A stretch of DNA of 64,000 bases from Amycolatopsis oliviviridis (GCF_014654365.1 NZ_BNAY01000001.1:1116001-1180000); one strand, 5' to 3'. Numbered from the stretch's first letter, positions 34,297 to 42,181 are shown. The notes: a model not told the origin generated them from the sequence alone. A program made the numbers and translations.

Positions 34297-36816
34297 ATGA
34301 CCTCCCTCGAACGCTACGCGTTGGCGAGTGTGGCGAACCCGATGTTCTACGACGACCCCAGCCGCACCGAGGACGAGCTCTACACCGTCTCCACCGTGCC
34401 GCCGCCGGAAGGCTGGCGCCGCGCCGAGGAAGGACTGTGGGTTTCGTTCGCCCCGGGGACCAAGATCCCGCGACAGGGCTGGAAGATCCACGTCACCGCT
34501 CGGCTCGACGAGGCGGAGAAGACGATCGAGGACGTCCTCGCCTACTGCCTGCGCCACGGTGTCGCCCTGAAGTTCCTCCGCAGCGAGTTCGCGGTCCGGC
34601 TGACGAACGGGAAATACGCCCCTCGCGCTTCGAGCGGGAAGGTCCTCACGCTCTATCCCGCCGACGACACGGTGACCGAGCGGATCCTCGACGACCTGGC
34701 CACGCTGCTCGCCGATCGCGAAGGCCCGTATGTGCTCAGCGACCTGCGCTGGGGTGATTCCCCGGTCTTCGTCCGCTACGGCGGCTTCGTCGGAACGTTC
34801 ACCCTCGACAACGACGGCGTGCCGGTCCCGTCCATCGAGGCCCCGGACGGCACGCCGGAACCGGATCTCCGGCTGCCGGTGTTCGCGCCACCGCCGTGGG
34901 CGACCGTGCCGGAGTTCCTGGCGAAACGGATGGCCGCGCTCGACGAACAAGCGTCCGGCGAGCTGCCCTACGAGATCACCGAAGCCCTGCACTTCTCCAA
35001 CGGCGGCGGCGTGTACAAGGGAACCCGGCGCGGCGACGGCTTGGCCGTGGTGGTCAAGGAAGCACGACCGCACGCCGGGCTCGACGCGCTCGGTCGTGAC
35101 GCCGTCACCCGGCTGACCCACGAGCACGAGTTGCTCACCGAACTGGCGGACACCGGGTTCGTGCCGCGAGTCCATGAGTACTTCACCTTGTGGGAACACC
35201 ACTTCCTGGCGATGGAGCTGGTCGAGGGACCGACCCTGTATCAGGAGCTGACCCGCCGGAACCCGCTGCTGCGTGCCGGGGGCGACGACGACGATCGTGC
35301 CGCGTTCGTGCGCTGGGCGCTGCCCGTGCTCGACGAGCTCGCGGGCATCCTCGCCACGCTGCACGCCCGCGGTTTCGCGTTCGGCGACGTCCATCCGCAG
35401 AATGTGCTCATCCGGCCGGACGGGCGGCTGTGCCTGATCGACTTCGAAGCGGCGTCGACCGTCGAGTCGGGGTCGCGCGCGGCGATGGCGGCGCCGGGGT
35501 TCCGTCCCCCGGCCGGGCTCGCGCCGGTCGCCGCCGACGAGTACGCGTTCGCCTGTGTGGCACTGTTCGGTTTCCTGCCGCTGACCGCGATGGCCGAACT
35601 CGATCCCGGCTGCTTCGAAGACCTGCTCCACCACGCCCGGCGCGAATTCCCGCTGCCGAACGGGCTCGTGGCCCGGATCGCGAGCGCGTTGCGCTTCCCG
35701 GAGTCGGTGCCCCTGGTCACCCCCGCCGAAACCACGATGGACGGCCGGTCGTGGGAGTCGGTGTGCCGGTCGATCGGCTCCGCCATCACCGCGAGCGCCA
35801 CCCTCGATCGCGACGACCGGTTGTACCCGGGGGACGCGATGCAGCTTCCCGGTGCCGGTCTCGGCTTGGCACACGGCGCGGCGGGCGTGTTGTACGCGTT
35901 GCACCTGACCGGGCAGCCGGTACCCGACGAGCAGGTCGGCTGGCTGGCGGAGCACGCGCTGACCGGGCATCACCAGGGCCCCGGCTTACTGAACGGGCGG
36001 CTCGGCGTCGCGTGGGCGCTGTACCGGTTGGGTGCGCGGGACACGGCGCTGGACCTGCTGAGCCGGAAGCCGGATCGGCCGTTGACCGTCTGCCATCTCG
36101 CCGGCGGCCTCGCCGGTCTGGTGCTGGGCAAGCTCGATTTCGCGGAGTGGACGGGCGATTCCGAGCAGACGGAAAGCGCGCTACGCGACGGGCTCCGGCT
36201 CCGGGACGCGCTCGACAGCCCGTTCGCACCACAGATTCCTGGTCTGCTCCGGGGTTTCTCGGGGATCAGCCTCGCGTTCACCCGGCTCTACGAAGCGACC
36301 GGTGACGCGTCCTGGCTCGACGCCGCGGCGGCCGCCCTGCAAGAGGATCTCGCCCGCTGCGAGCCGGATGCCCAAGGGGCGTTGCACGTCAACGACGGCA
36401 GCAGGCTGCTGCCCTACCTGGCCGACGGCAGCGCCGGGGTGGCGCTGGCCGTCGAGGCACTGCTCGAGCACCGGACGGACGCCATGCTGGCGCTGGCCCG
36501 CGACGGCCTGCTCGCCGGCTGCCGGGTCCCGCCGTGGAATGTCCACGCCGGGCTGTTCACCGGCCGGGCCGGGCTGATCACGGTGGCGGGCACGGCCGAC
36601 GACCTGCCGACGCTCCTGCGTCACGCCGTGCCCGCGCCCGGTGGCACCGGCGTGGCAGGCGATCAGCTCCTGCGACTGTCCATGGACCTCGCCACCGGCG
36701 CCGCCGGTGTGCTGTCCGCCGTGCACACGGTCCGCCACGGCGGATCCGTGTTCCCCGGTCTGCCCGGCCGCCGGCGTGAGAAACCGGCGGCGGCCGGTGC
36801 TGCCCCTGTCCGGTAA
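34297..36816 (+). CDS. lanKC: Class III lanthipeptide synthetase (LanKC)
   Basis: 839 residues in the three-domain order of class III enzymes. An N-terminal lyase-like domain (about 1-210, KIHVTARLDEAEKTIEDVLA, GKVLTLYPADDTVTERILDD) removes phosphate. A Ser/Thr kinase-like domain (about 225-480) has K254, D364 and N369 in FGDVHPQNVL and D382-F-E. The C-terminal LanC-like cyclase domain (about 515-820) has the repeated GxxG turns GLAHGAAG, LLNGRLGVAW, YLADGSAGVALAVEAL and LFTGRAGLI and no obvious zinc ligands, as expected for class III. It phosphorylates and dehydrates Ser/Thr and forms lanthionine or labionin rings. Residue 564 is a TTA codon (35986-35988). It lies between the P450 and three precursor genes in one operon. 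Confidence 0.95.
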   Translation: MTSLERYALASVANPMFYDDPSRTEDELYTVSTVPPPEGWRRAEEGLWVSFAPGTKIPRQGWKIHVTARLDEAEKTIEDVLAYCLRHGVALKFLRSEFAVRLTNGKYAPRASSGKVLTLYPADDTVTERILDDLATLLADREGPYVLSDLRWGDSPVFVRYGGFVGTFTLDNDGVPVPSIEAPDGTPEPDLRLPVFAPPPWATVPEFLAKRMAALDEQASGELPYEITEALHFSNGGGVYKGTRRGDGLAVVVKEARPHAGLDALGRDAVTRLTHEHELLTELADTGFVPRVHEYFTLWEHHFLAMELVEGPTLYQELTRRNPLLRAGGDDDDRAAFVRWALPVLDELAGILATLHARGFAFGDVHPQNVLIRPDGRLCLIDFEAASTVESGSRAAMAAPGFRPPAGLAPVAADEYAFACVALFGFLPLTAMAELDPGCFEDLLHHARREFPLPNGLVARIASALRFPESVPLVTPAETTMDGRSWESVCRSIGSAITASATLDRDDRLYPGDAMQLPGAGLGLAHGAAGVLYALHLTGQPVPDEQVGWLAEHALTGHHQGPGLLNGRLGVAWALYRLGARDTALDLLSRKPDRPLTVCHLAGGLAGLVLGKLDFAEWTGDSEQTESALRDGLRLRDALDSPFAPQIPGLLRGFSGISLAFTRLYEATGDASWLDAAAAALQEDLARCEPDAQGALHVNDGSRLLPYLADGSAGVALAVEALLEHRTDAMLALARDGLLAGCRVPPWNVHAGLFTGRAGLITVAGTADDLPTLLRHAVPAPGGTGVAGDQLLRLSMDLATGAAGVLSAVHTVRHGGSVFPGLPGRRREKPAAAGAAPVR

Positions 36817-36837
36817 TCGAAGAAGGAGGTGAAGGAG

Positions 36838-36927
36838 ATGGCCGCGGTTCTCAAGCTGCAGAGCCTGCAGACGTCGAACACGATCGCGCTGTGGAGCTCG
36901 CTGACGATTCTCGCCTACTGCCACTGA
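36838..36927 (+). CDS. lanA1: Class III lanthipeptide precursor 1
   Basis: 29-residue peptide. The N terminus MAAVLKLQSLQ carries the LxLQ-type leader motif that LanKC recognises (compare ILELQ/LxLQ in known class III leaders). The C-terminal part is ALWSSLTILAYCH. Ser20-x2-Thr23-x4-Cys28 fits the Ser-x2-Ser-x2-5-Cys pattern for labionin/methyllabionin or lanthionine rings. It ends Tyr27-Cys28-His29, and Trp19 precedes the ring Ser. The gene begins 21 nt after the lanKC stop with AGGAGGTGAAGGAG before the ATG. It is shorter than most class III precursors (about 35-60 residues). Confidence 0.93.
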   Translation: MAAVLKLQSLQTSNTIALWSSLTILAYCH

Positions 36928-36942
36928 GAGGACGTGAACATC

Positions 36943-37032
36943 GTGACCGCAGTTCTCAAGCTGCAGGCGCTGGAGATGCAGAGCGACACCCCGATGTGGA
37001 GCTCGGCGAGCGTCTTCGGCTACTGCCACTGA
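36943..37032 (+). CDS. lanA2: Class III lanthipeptide precursor 2
   Basis: 29 residues, GTG start. Leader TAVLKLQALEMQ and C-terminal PMWSSASVFGYCH. The ring pattern is Ser20-x2-Ser23-x4-Cys28, a textbook labionin pattern. W19, S20, S21, Y27, C28 and H29 are identical to precursors 1 and 3 while most other core residues differ. That selective conservation marks the modified positions. GAGAGGA lies 10 nt before the GTG. An in-frame GTG at 36934 is too close to it. Confidence 0.92.
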   Translation: MTAVLKLQALEMQSDTPMWSSASVFGYCH

Positions 37033-37074
37033 CCACCGCTTGACCCTACGAGGAATCCGGAGGAGGTGAAGGAG

Positions 37075-37164
37075 ATGGCCGCGGTTCTCAAGCTGCAGAG
37101 CCTGCAGACGTCGAACACCATGGCGCTGTGGAGCTCGCTGACGATTCTCGCCTACTGCCACTGA
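37075..37164 (+). CDS. lanA3: Class III lanthipeptide precursor 3 (duplicate of 1)
   Basis: 29 residues, identical to precursor 1 except Met16 for Ile16. The DNA from the ribosome binding site to the stop (37061-37164) matches 36824-36927 at 102 of 104 positions, a recent tandem duplication. Same labionin pattern and Tyr-Cys-His end. Confidence 0.93.
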   Translation: MAAVLKLQSLQTSNTMALWSSLTILAYCH

Positions 37165-37179
37165 CGGCAGTGATCTGAC

Positions 37180-37214
37180 GGGGTGGTACCTGGCCGGTAT
37201 CCAGGTACCACCCC
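37180..37214 (+). terminator. Terminator of the lanthipeptide operon
   Basis: 14-bp perfect stem GGGGTGGTACCTGG and complement around CCGGTAT, 15 nt after the last precursor stop. It marks the end of the operon. Confidence 0.85.
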
Positions 37215-37239
37215 TTCGTCACGCGTTGACCTCAGTTTA

Positions 37240-38280
37240 CTACGACCTACTCGTGTCGGCGTCTTGCGCCGAGGGATCCCAGTCCGCGGGCTTGTCCTCG
37301 ACAACGGGTGGACGGGCGAGTTCGGCCAGCTGCCGGACGACGTCGTCGTACCGCGTCTGATCCGTGACCGCCCGCGCCTGCGCGCGTTCCAGTTCCTCGC
37401 CCAGCGCCGTCACCCGCGCCTCGGCCAGGCTGCGGGCGGTGTGCTCCCGCGCCAGCTCGGCCCGGACCCGGTCCAGTTCTCCGCGCAGTCCGACGGATTC
37501 CTCCCGTGCGGCGGCACAGTCCTTTTCGGACAAAGTCACCCGCGCCTTGGCCTCGTCGAGCCGGTCCAGCAGGGCTTCGAGTTCGGCCACCGCTCGCGCC
37601 AGCGCCGTGTCCCGCTCACCCAGATCCGCCGTCAGCCGGTTCTTCTCCTCGCGGACGGCCGCGAAATCCTCACGAAGCGTCCGGAGATCGGCAGTCAGGG
37701 CGTCCCGGGAGCGTTCGGCCGCCACGGTCGCGGCCTCCGCGGCGCCCCGGGCCCGTTCGTGGGCGGCGATCTCGGTCCACGAACGCTGCCGGGTCTCCTC
37801 CGCGTCCTTCAAGGCCTGCTCGGCGGTGCGTTCCGCCTTGGCCTTGGCCATCTTGTCGTCGCGTGACGCGGCCAGCGCGGTCGCTCGCGCGGTGTCGGCC
37901 TTCGCCGCCGCCTGCTGGGCGTCCTCTGCCTCGCGCCGGGCCGTGGCCGCCTCGGACTCGGCTTCGGTGACGCGGCCCAGCGCCGCCTCGGCGGCGTCGT
38001 CGAACCGGGAGCGCATCGCGCCCAGCAACTCCACGAGCGACGCCGCGGTCGGGGTGAACTCGTCGGCGATCCGGCGGACTTCGAGCAGCGGGTCCGCCAC
38101 GCTCGCCACCGCGGCCGCCCGTCGGGCCCGCGAAGCGGCGTCGGCGTGCGTCTTACTGCAGTAGGCCGACGGCCTGCCGCCCTTGCGTTTGCCCTCGGCG
38201 TCGACCGCGGGCGGGGGCAGGGGATTCTCGCAGCCTTCCAGCGCGCACAGCCGGACCTCGTCGGCGTCCGTATCGATCAC
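37240..38280 (-). CDS. Coiled-coil protein with N-terminal zinc motif
   Basis: 346 residues, function unknown. Residues about 12-45 contain CALEGCENPLPPPA and RPSAYCSKTHADAASRARR, a likely Cys/His zinc knuckle. About 75-325 is a long alpha-helical coiled coil rich in Ala, Glu, Arg (for example LRTLREDFAAVREEKNRLTA), reminiscent of KfrA-like DNA-binding coiled-coil proteins, though no homology is claimed. The GTG start follows minus-strand TACCCT (38288-38293) by 7 nt, a leaderless arrangement. It converges with the lanthipeptide operon and is probably not part of it. Confidence 0.75.
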   Translation of the reverse strand: MIDTDADEVRLCALEGCENPLPPPAVDAEGKRKGGRPSAYCSKTHADAASRARRAAAVASVADPLLEVRRIADEFTPTAASLVELLGAMRSRFDDAAEAALGRVTEAESEAATARREAEDAQQAAAKADTARATALAASRDDKMAKAKAERTAEQALKDAEETRQRSWTEIAAHERARGAAEAATVAAERSRDALTADLRTLREDFAAVREEKNRLTADLGERDTALARAVAELEALLDRLDEAKARVTLSEKDCAAAREESVGLRGELDRVRAELAREHTARSLAEARVTALGEELERAQARAVTDQTRYDDVVRQLAELARPPVVEDKPADWDPSAQDADTSRS

Positions 38281-38350
38281 GGCAAGCAGGGTAGCGCTGC
38301 CCGGCGGGGTGGGATGCGGGGCAACGCCGCGAGAACCGCGGTTCCGCCGA

Positions 38351-38366
38351 TAGGGTCGATCGTGTG
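38351..38366 (+). promoter_or_regulatory. Leaderless -10 element of the glycosyltransferase gene
   Basis: TAGGGT, 7 nt, GTG. Identical box and spacing to 5654-5669. Confidence 0.5.
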
Positions 38367-39497
38367 CGTGTCCTGTTCACCTTCGCCGGCGGCAACGGTC
38401 ACTTCCGGCCGCTCGTCCCCCTCGCCCATGCCCTCGCCACCGCGGGCCACAAGATCGCGTTCACCGGTGAGCCGTCCATGGTCCCGATCGTCGAGGCGGC
38501 CGGTTTCACCGCGTTCCCGTCGGGCCCGAACCTCGGCGGCGACGGGAAACGTCGCCCTCTGCTCCCCGTGGACCGGGACCGCGAGGACGCCGACCTGCGC
38601 GACGGTTTCGTCCGCCGCACCGCGCCCTTGCGCGCGGAGGACGTCCTGGCCCTGTCCGAACATTGGGCACCGGACCTGCTCGTCTGCGACGAGGCCGATC
38701 ACGGTCCGATGATCGCCGCGGAGAAGCTCGGTCTCCCCCACGTCACCGTCCTGGTCATGGCCGCCGGCGCCCTCGTCCGCCCCGACCTCGTGGACGACGC
38801 GATCAACGAGGTCCGCGCCGTCCACGGCCTCGCCCCGCAACGAAACCTGGACCTGGCGTACCGCCATCTCGTGCTCTCCCCGTTCCCCGGGAGCTTCCGT
38901 GATCCCCGGTTCCCGCTACCGCCGACGGCGCGGTCCTTCCACATCCCTGTTCCCGGCCGCGGAGTGGTGCCGGACTGGTACGTCGAGGGCAGGCCGACGG
39001 TCTACTTCACTCTCGGCACGATCTTCAACACCGAGTCGGGCGACCTGTTCACCCGGGTGCTGGCCGGGCTGCGGGAGGTCGACGCGACCTGTGTGGTGAC
39101 CGTCGGAAACCTCCTGGACCCCGCGGAGTTCGGTCCGCAGCCGGATCACCTCCACCTCGCCAGGTACCTGCCGCAGGACGACGTCCTCCCGTACTGCGAC
39201 GCGGCCGTCACCCACGGCGGTTCGGGCAGCCTGCTGGGCGCGATCGCCCACGGGCTGCCGATGGTGGTGCTGCCGATGGGCGCCGACCAGCCCCACAACG
39301 GCGACCGCGTCACCGAACTCGGCCTCGGCAGGGTCCTCGACGTCATCGACGCGACCCCGGAAGACGTCCGTGACGCCGTGTCCTCGGTGCTGCGGGAACC
39401 GGCCTACCGGGCCGCGGCCGCGCGGCTGCGGGACGAGGTCACCGCCTACCAGCCGCCGGAGAAGACCGTTCCGCTGCTGGAAGGGCTGGTCCGGTGA
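38364..39497 (+). CDS. GT1-family (MGT-like) glycosyltransferase
   Basis: 377 residues, GT-B fold. The acceptor half starts MRVLFTFAGGNGHFRPLVPL. The donor half has PTVYFTLGTIFNTESGDLF, HLHLARYLPQDDVLPYCDAA and the nucleotide-sugar motif VTHGGSGSLLGAIAHGLPMV. It resembles macrolide and antibiotic glycosyltransferases. Its target is unknown. It overlaps the ECF sigma gene downstream by 4 nt (GTGA), an unusual operon pairing. Confidence 0.88.
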   Translation: MRVLFTFAGGNGHFRPLVPLAHALATAGHKIAFTGEPSMVPIVEAAGFTAFPSGPNLGGDGKRRPLLPVDRDREDADLRDGFVRRTAPLRAEDVLALSEHWAPDLLVCDEADHGPMIAAEKLGLPHVTVLVMAAGALVRPDLVDDAINEVRAVHGLAPQRNLDLAYRHLVLSPFPGSFRDPRFPLPPTARSFHIPVPGRGVVPDWYVEGRPTVYFTLGTIFNTESGDLFTRVLAGLREVDATCVVTVGNLLDPAEFGPQPDHLHLARYLPQDDVLPYCDAAVTHGGSGSLLGAIAHGLPMVVLPMGADQPHNGDRVTELGLGRVLDVIDATPEDVRDAVSSVLREPAYRAAAARLRDEVTAYQPPEKTVPLLEGLVR

Positions 39498-40726
39498 CCG
39501 CAGAGCTCGACGCCGCGATCACCCGGGCGTTCCGCGAGGAGTCGGGGCAGGTGATCGCCACCCTGATCCGGGTCACCGGGGACTGGGACCTGGCCGAGGA
39601 ATGCGCCCAGGAGGCGTTCGCGCTCGCGTTGCGCACCTGGCCCCGCGACGGTGTCCCGGAGAAACCCGGCGCCTGGCTGACCACGACCGCGCGCAATCGC
39701 GCCACCGACCGGATCCGGCGGGAGGCCGTCGGCGCGGCGAAACTGCGGGAAGCCGCCGAGCTGACCGCGGCCGCCGAACCGGAATGGGACGAGAGCGGCG
39801 TCCACGACGACCGGCTCCGGCTGATCTTCACCTGCTGCCATCCCGCGCTGCCGATGGAGGGTCAGGTCGCGCTCGCGTTGCGGACCCTGGCCGGGCTCAC
39901 CACCGCCGAGATCGCCCGCGCCTTCCTGGTTTCCGAAGCGACGATGTCGCAGCGTCTGGTCCGGGTGAAACGCAAGATCCGGACCGCGGGGATCCCGTAC
40001 CGCGTCCCGCCGTCGGATCTGCTGCCCGAACGCACGGCCGCGGTGCTGGGCATGCTGTACCTGCTGTTCAACGAGGGGTACTCGGCCAGCACGGGCACCG
40101 ATCTGCTGCGGACCGACCTGTCCGCGGAGGCCATCCGGCTAGCCCGGATCCTCACCGGGTTGATGCCCGGCGAACCGGAGGTCCTCGGGCTGCTGGCGCT
40201 GTTGCTCCTGCACGACGCGCGCCGCGCCACGCGGGTCGACGGCGAGGGCACGCTCGTCTCGCTCGAAGACCAGGACCGCGACGGCTGGAACACCGCCGAG
40301 ATCGCCGAAGGCACCGAGTTGCTGGAGACCGCGCTTCGCCGCGGGAGCCCTGGGCGATACCAGATCCAGGCCGCCATCGCCGCCTGTCACGCGACGGCGG
40401 TCCGCGCTTCCGACACCGACTGGGCGCAGATCGCCGCCCTCTATGGGGAACTGCTGCGTTTCGTGCCCTCACCCGTCGTCGAGTTGAACCGGGCGGTCGC
40501 CGTCGCGATGGCCGAAGGTCCCGAAGCCGGACTCGAACTCGTCGACAAGCTCACCGTGGACGGCAGCCTCCCCGGCTACCACCTGCTGCCCGCGACCCGC
40601 GCGGACCTGCTCCGGCGTCTCGACCGGTTCGGTGAGGCCGCCGACGCCTACCGTGAGGCGCTCGCACTGGCCGGCACCGACGCCGAGCGCGCCTACCTGT
40701 CGGGAAAACTCGCCGAAATCTCCTGA
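39494..40726 (+). CDS. ECF42-like sigma factor with C-terminal TPR-type domain
   Basis: 410 residues, over twice a normal ECF sigma factor. Region 2 (LAEECAQEAFALALRTWPRD, WLTTTARNRATDRIRRE) and region 4 (ALRTLAGLTTAEIARAFLVS, MSQRLVRVKRKIR) are followed by a helical extension (about 180-410, LLPERTAAVLGMLYLLFNEG) of the DUF6596/ECF42 group. That group is normally encoded beside DGPF/YCII-domain proteins, but here it follows a glycosyltransferase. Confidence 0.9.
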   Translation: MTAELDAAITRAFREESGQVIATLIRVTGDWDLAEECAQEAFALALRTWPRDGVPEKPGAWLTTTARNRATDRIRREAVGAAKLREAAELTAAAEPEWDESGVHDDRLRLIFTCCHPALPMEGQVALALRTLAGLTTAEIARAFLVSEATMSQRLVRVKRKIRTAGIPYRVPPSDLLPERTAAVLGMLYLLFNEGYSASTGTDLLRTDLSAEAIRLARILTGLMPGEPEVLGLLALLLLHDARRATRVDGEGTLVSLEDQDRDGWNTAEIAEGTELLETALRRGSPGRYQIQAAIAACHATAVRASDTDWAQIAALYGELLRFVPSPVVELNRAVAVAMAEGPEAGLELVDKLTVDGSLPGYHLLPATRADLLRRLDRFGEAADAYREALALAGTDAERAYLSGKLAEIS

Positions 40727-40797
40727 CACCGGGTGTCTGTCCGCGGGGACGCCGTTCGTCGGTGAGCGACAGGAACCGAAAAGGAAAGGGTCGGCTC

Positions 40798-41571
40798 ATG
40801 GCCACACTCGACGTCCCTGGAGCACGGCTCCACCACACCGTCACCGGCAGCGGTCCGGTGCTGCTGTGCGTTCCCGGCGGTGCCTCGGATTCCGGCATGT
40901 TCACCCCGATCGCGGGGCTGCTCGCGGAGCACCACACGGTGATCACCTACGACCCGCGCGGGATCTCCCGCAGCACCCTCGACGATCCCGGCGAGGAGCA
41001 ACGGATCGAGGTCCACGCCGACGACGCGCTGCGCCTGCTCGACAGCGTGAGCACCGAACCCGCGATCGTCTTCGCGTCGAGCGGTGGGTGCTTGCAGGCT
41101 TTCGACCTCGTCGTCCGCCACCCCGGACGGGTGCGGACACTCGTCGCGCACGAACCGCCGCTGATGGCCCTGCTCGACGGGCACCCCGGCGTCTCTCCCG
41201 ACGAGCTGCTCCACATCCACCGGGAGCACGGCATCGAGGCGGCGATCGGCAAGTTCATGGCCGACGCCGGGTTCGAAGGGGGTGCGGCGGGCATCCCTCC
41301 GGAGATGCGCAAGAACTTCGAGTTCTTCATCGTCCACCTGATGAAGGCGATCGTGGACTTCACTCCGGACTACGAGGCACTGAAGGCGTCCGGGACGCGG
41401 ATCGTCCTCGGCGCCGGGGAGGACTCGGCCGGTCAGCCGGCGCACGAGGCGGCCGTGGCCGCGGCGGGTCGCCTCGGGATCGAGCCGACCCGCTTCCCCG
41501 GTGACCACATCGGTTTCGCCTTCGAGGCCACGGCTTTCGCTTCGCGGCTGCGGGCTGTTCTCGCCGCCTGA
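40798..41571 (+). CDS. Alpha/beta hydrolase
   Basis: 257 residues. HTVTGSGPVLLCVPGGASDS (oxyanion turn), TYDPRGISRS, nucleophile elbow FASSGGCLQAF, and His in FPGDHIGFAFEA. Substrate unknown. I choose ATG 40798 with AAAGGAAAGGG upstream rather than the open-frame start at 40762. It may be cotranscribed with the ECF42-like gene 71 nt upstream. Confidence 0.87.
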   Translation: MATLDVPGARLHHTVTGSGPVLLCVPGGASDSGMFTPIAGLLAEHHTVITYDPRGISRSTLDDPGEEQRIEVHADDALRLLDSVSTEPAIVFASSGGCLQAFDLVVRHPGRVRTLVAHEPPLMALLDGHPGVSPDELLHIHREHGIEAAIGKFMADAGFEGGAAGIPPEMRKNFEFFIVHLMKAIVDFTPDYEALKASGTRIVLGAGEDSAGQPAHEAAVAAAGRLGIEPTRFPGDHIGFAFEATAFASRLRAVLAA

Positions 41572-41583
41572 CCCGCGTCCGGA

Positions 41584-41638
41584 TGTCATGAAAGGGGCGT
41601 TCAGGACGTTTTTCGTCTTGAACGCCCCTTTCATGACA
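41584..41638. repeat. Long palindrome, family A copy 3
   Basis: 55-bp inverted repeat, ends TGTCATGAAAGGGGCG and complement, centre TTTTT, between convergent hydrolase and DUF1772 genes. Probable terminator. Confidence 0.85.
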
Positions 41639-41657
41639 CACACCCGGCGGGCGCGGA

Positions 41658-42149
41658 TCAGGCGCGGACGTGCGCGATCAGCCCGCCCACCAGAGCGCCG
41701 AAGCCGCCGATCCCGGCTATCGTGCGGACCAGGTTCCAGCGCTCCCAGACACCTTCGAACTTCGACCGCAGCGCTTCGAAGTCGGTGTTGTCGCCGTCGA
41801 AACCGGCTTCCAGCACGTTGTTCAGCGGCACGTTGACCGCCATGGTCACGACCAGCATCACCAGCAGCAGGACGAATCCCGCGATGATCCACGGCAGCGC
41901 GGCCCGCAGATCCGACTTGAAGTGCAGTGCCGCCGCCACCGCGGCGAGCAGGGGCGCGCCACCGAAGCTGAGCGCGAACCAGCCGTTGAGGATCGCGACG
42001 TTGATCTCCCGCATTCCCGTCACGTACGTCCGGGCGTCGGCCCGCGCCAGCCCCGGCATGACCGAGCACGTGTAGGCGTAGAACAGCCCCGCGATCAAGC
42101 CCGCCGCGATGACGGCCGCGATCAGGACGATCTCGCTCAGCGTCGACAT
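41658..42149 (-). CDS. DUF1772 (anthrone oxygenase-like) membrane protein
   Basis: 163 residues with four membrane segments (VLIAAVIAAGLIAGLFYAYT, LLAAVAAALHF, WIIAGFVLLLVMLVVTMAV, IAGIGGFGALVGGLIA). MREINVAILNGWF and VPLNNVLEAG are DUF1772 hallmarks. Often encoded with NmrA-type reductases and AraC regulators, as here. ATG 42149 chosen for the AGG-rich stretch upstream. Confidence 0.87.
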   Translation of the reverse strand: MSTLSEIVLIAAVIAAGLIAGLFYAYTCSVMPGLARADARTYVTGMREINVAILNGWFALSFGGAPLLAAVAAALHFKSDLRAALPWIIAGFVLLLVMLVVTMAVNVPLNNVLEAGFDGDNTDFEALRSKFEGVWERWNLVRTIAGIGGFGALVGGLIAHVRA

Positions 42150-42181
42150 TCCTGTCGCCTTTCTTCCGGTTACAGCTAGGT

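Larger units (their letters stand above)
36824..37164 (+). repeat. Tandem duplication flanking precursor 2
   Basis: Two 104-bp copies (36824-36927 and 37061-37164) with two adjacent-codon mismatches, spanning ribosome binding site and whole gene. The divergent precursor 2 lies between them. Confidence 0.9.

Noticed and set aside
33154-35973. 939-codon minus-strand open frame across the P450 and lanKC
   Set aside because: It is an antisense shadow of two well-supported genes; its composition (His, Arg, Gln, Val rich) matches no protein family.
36934-36942. Earlier GTG (36934) as start of precursor 2
   Set aside because: It lies one base after the GAGAGGA ribosome binding site; GTG 36943 has correct spacing and aligns with the AVLKLQ leader of the other two.
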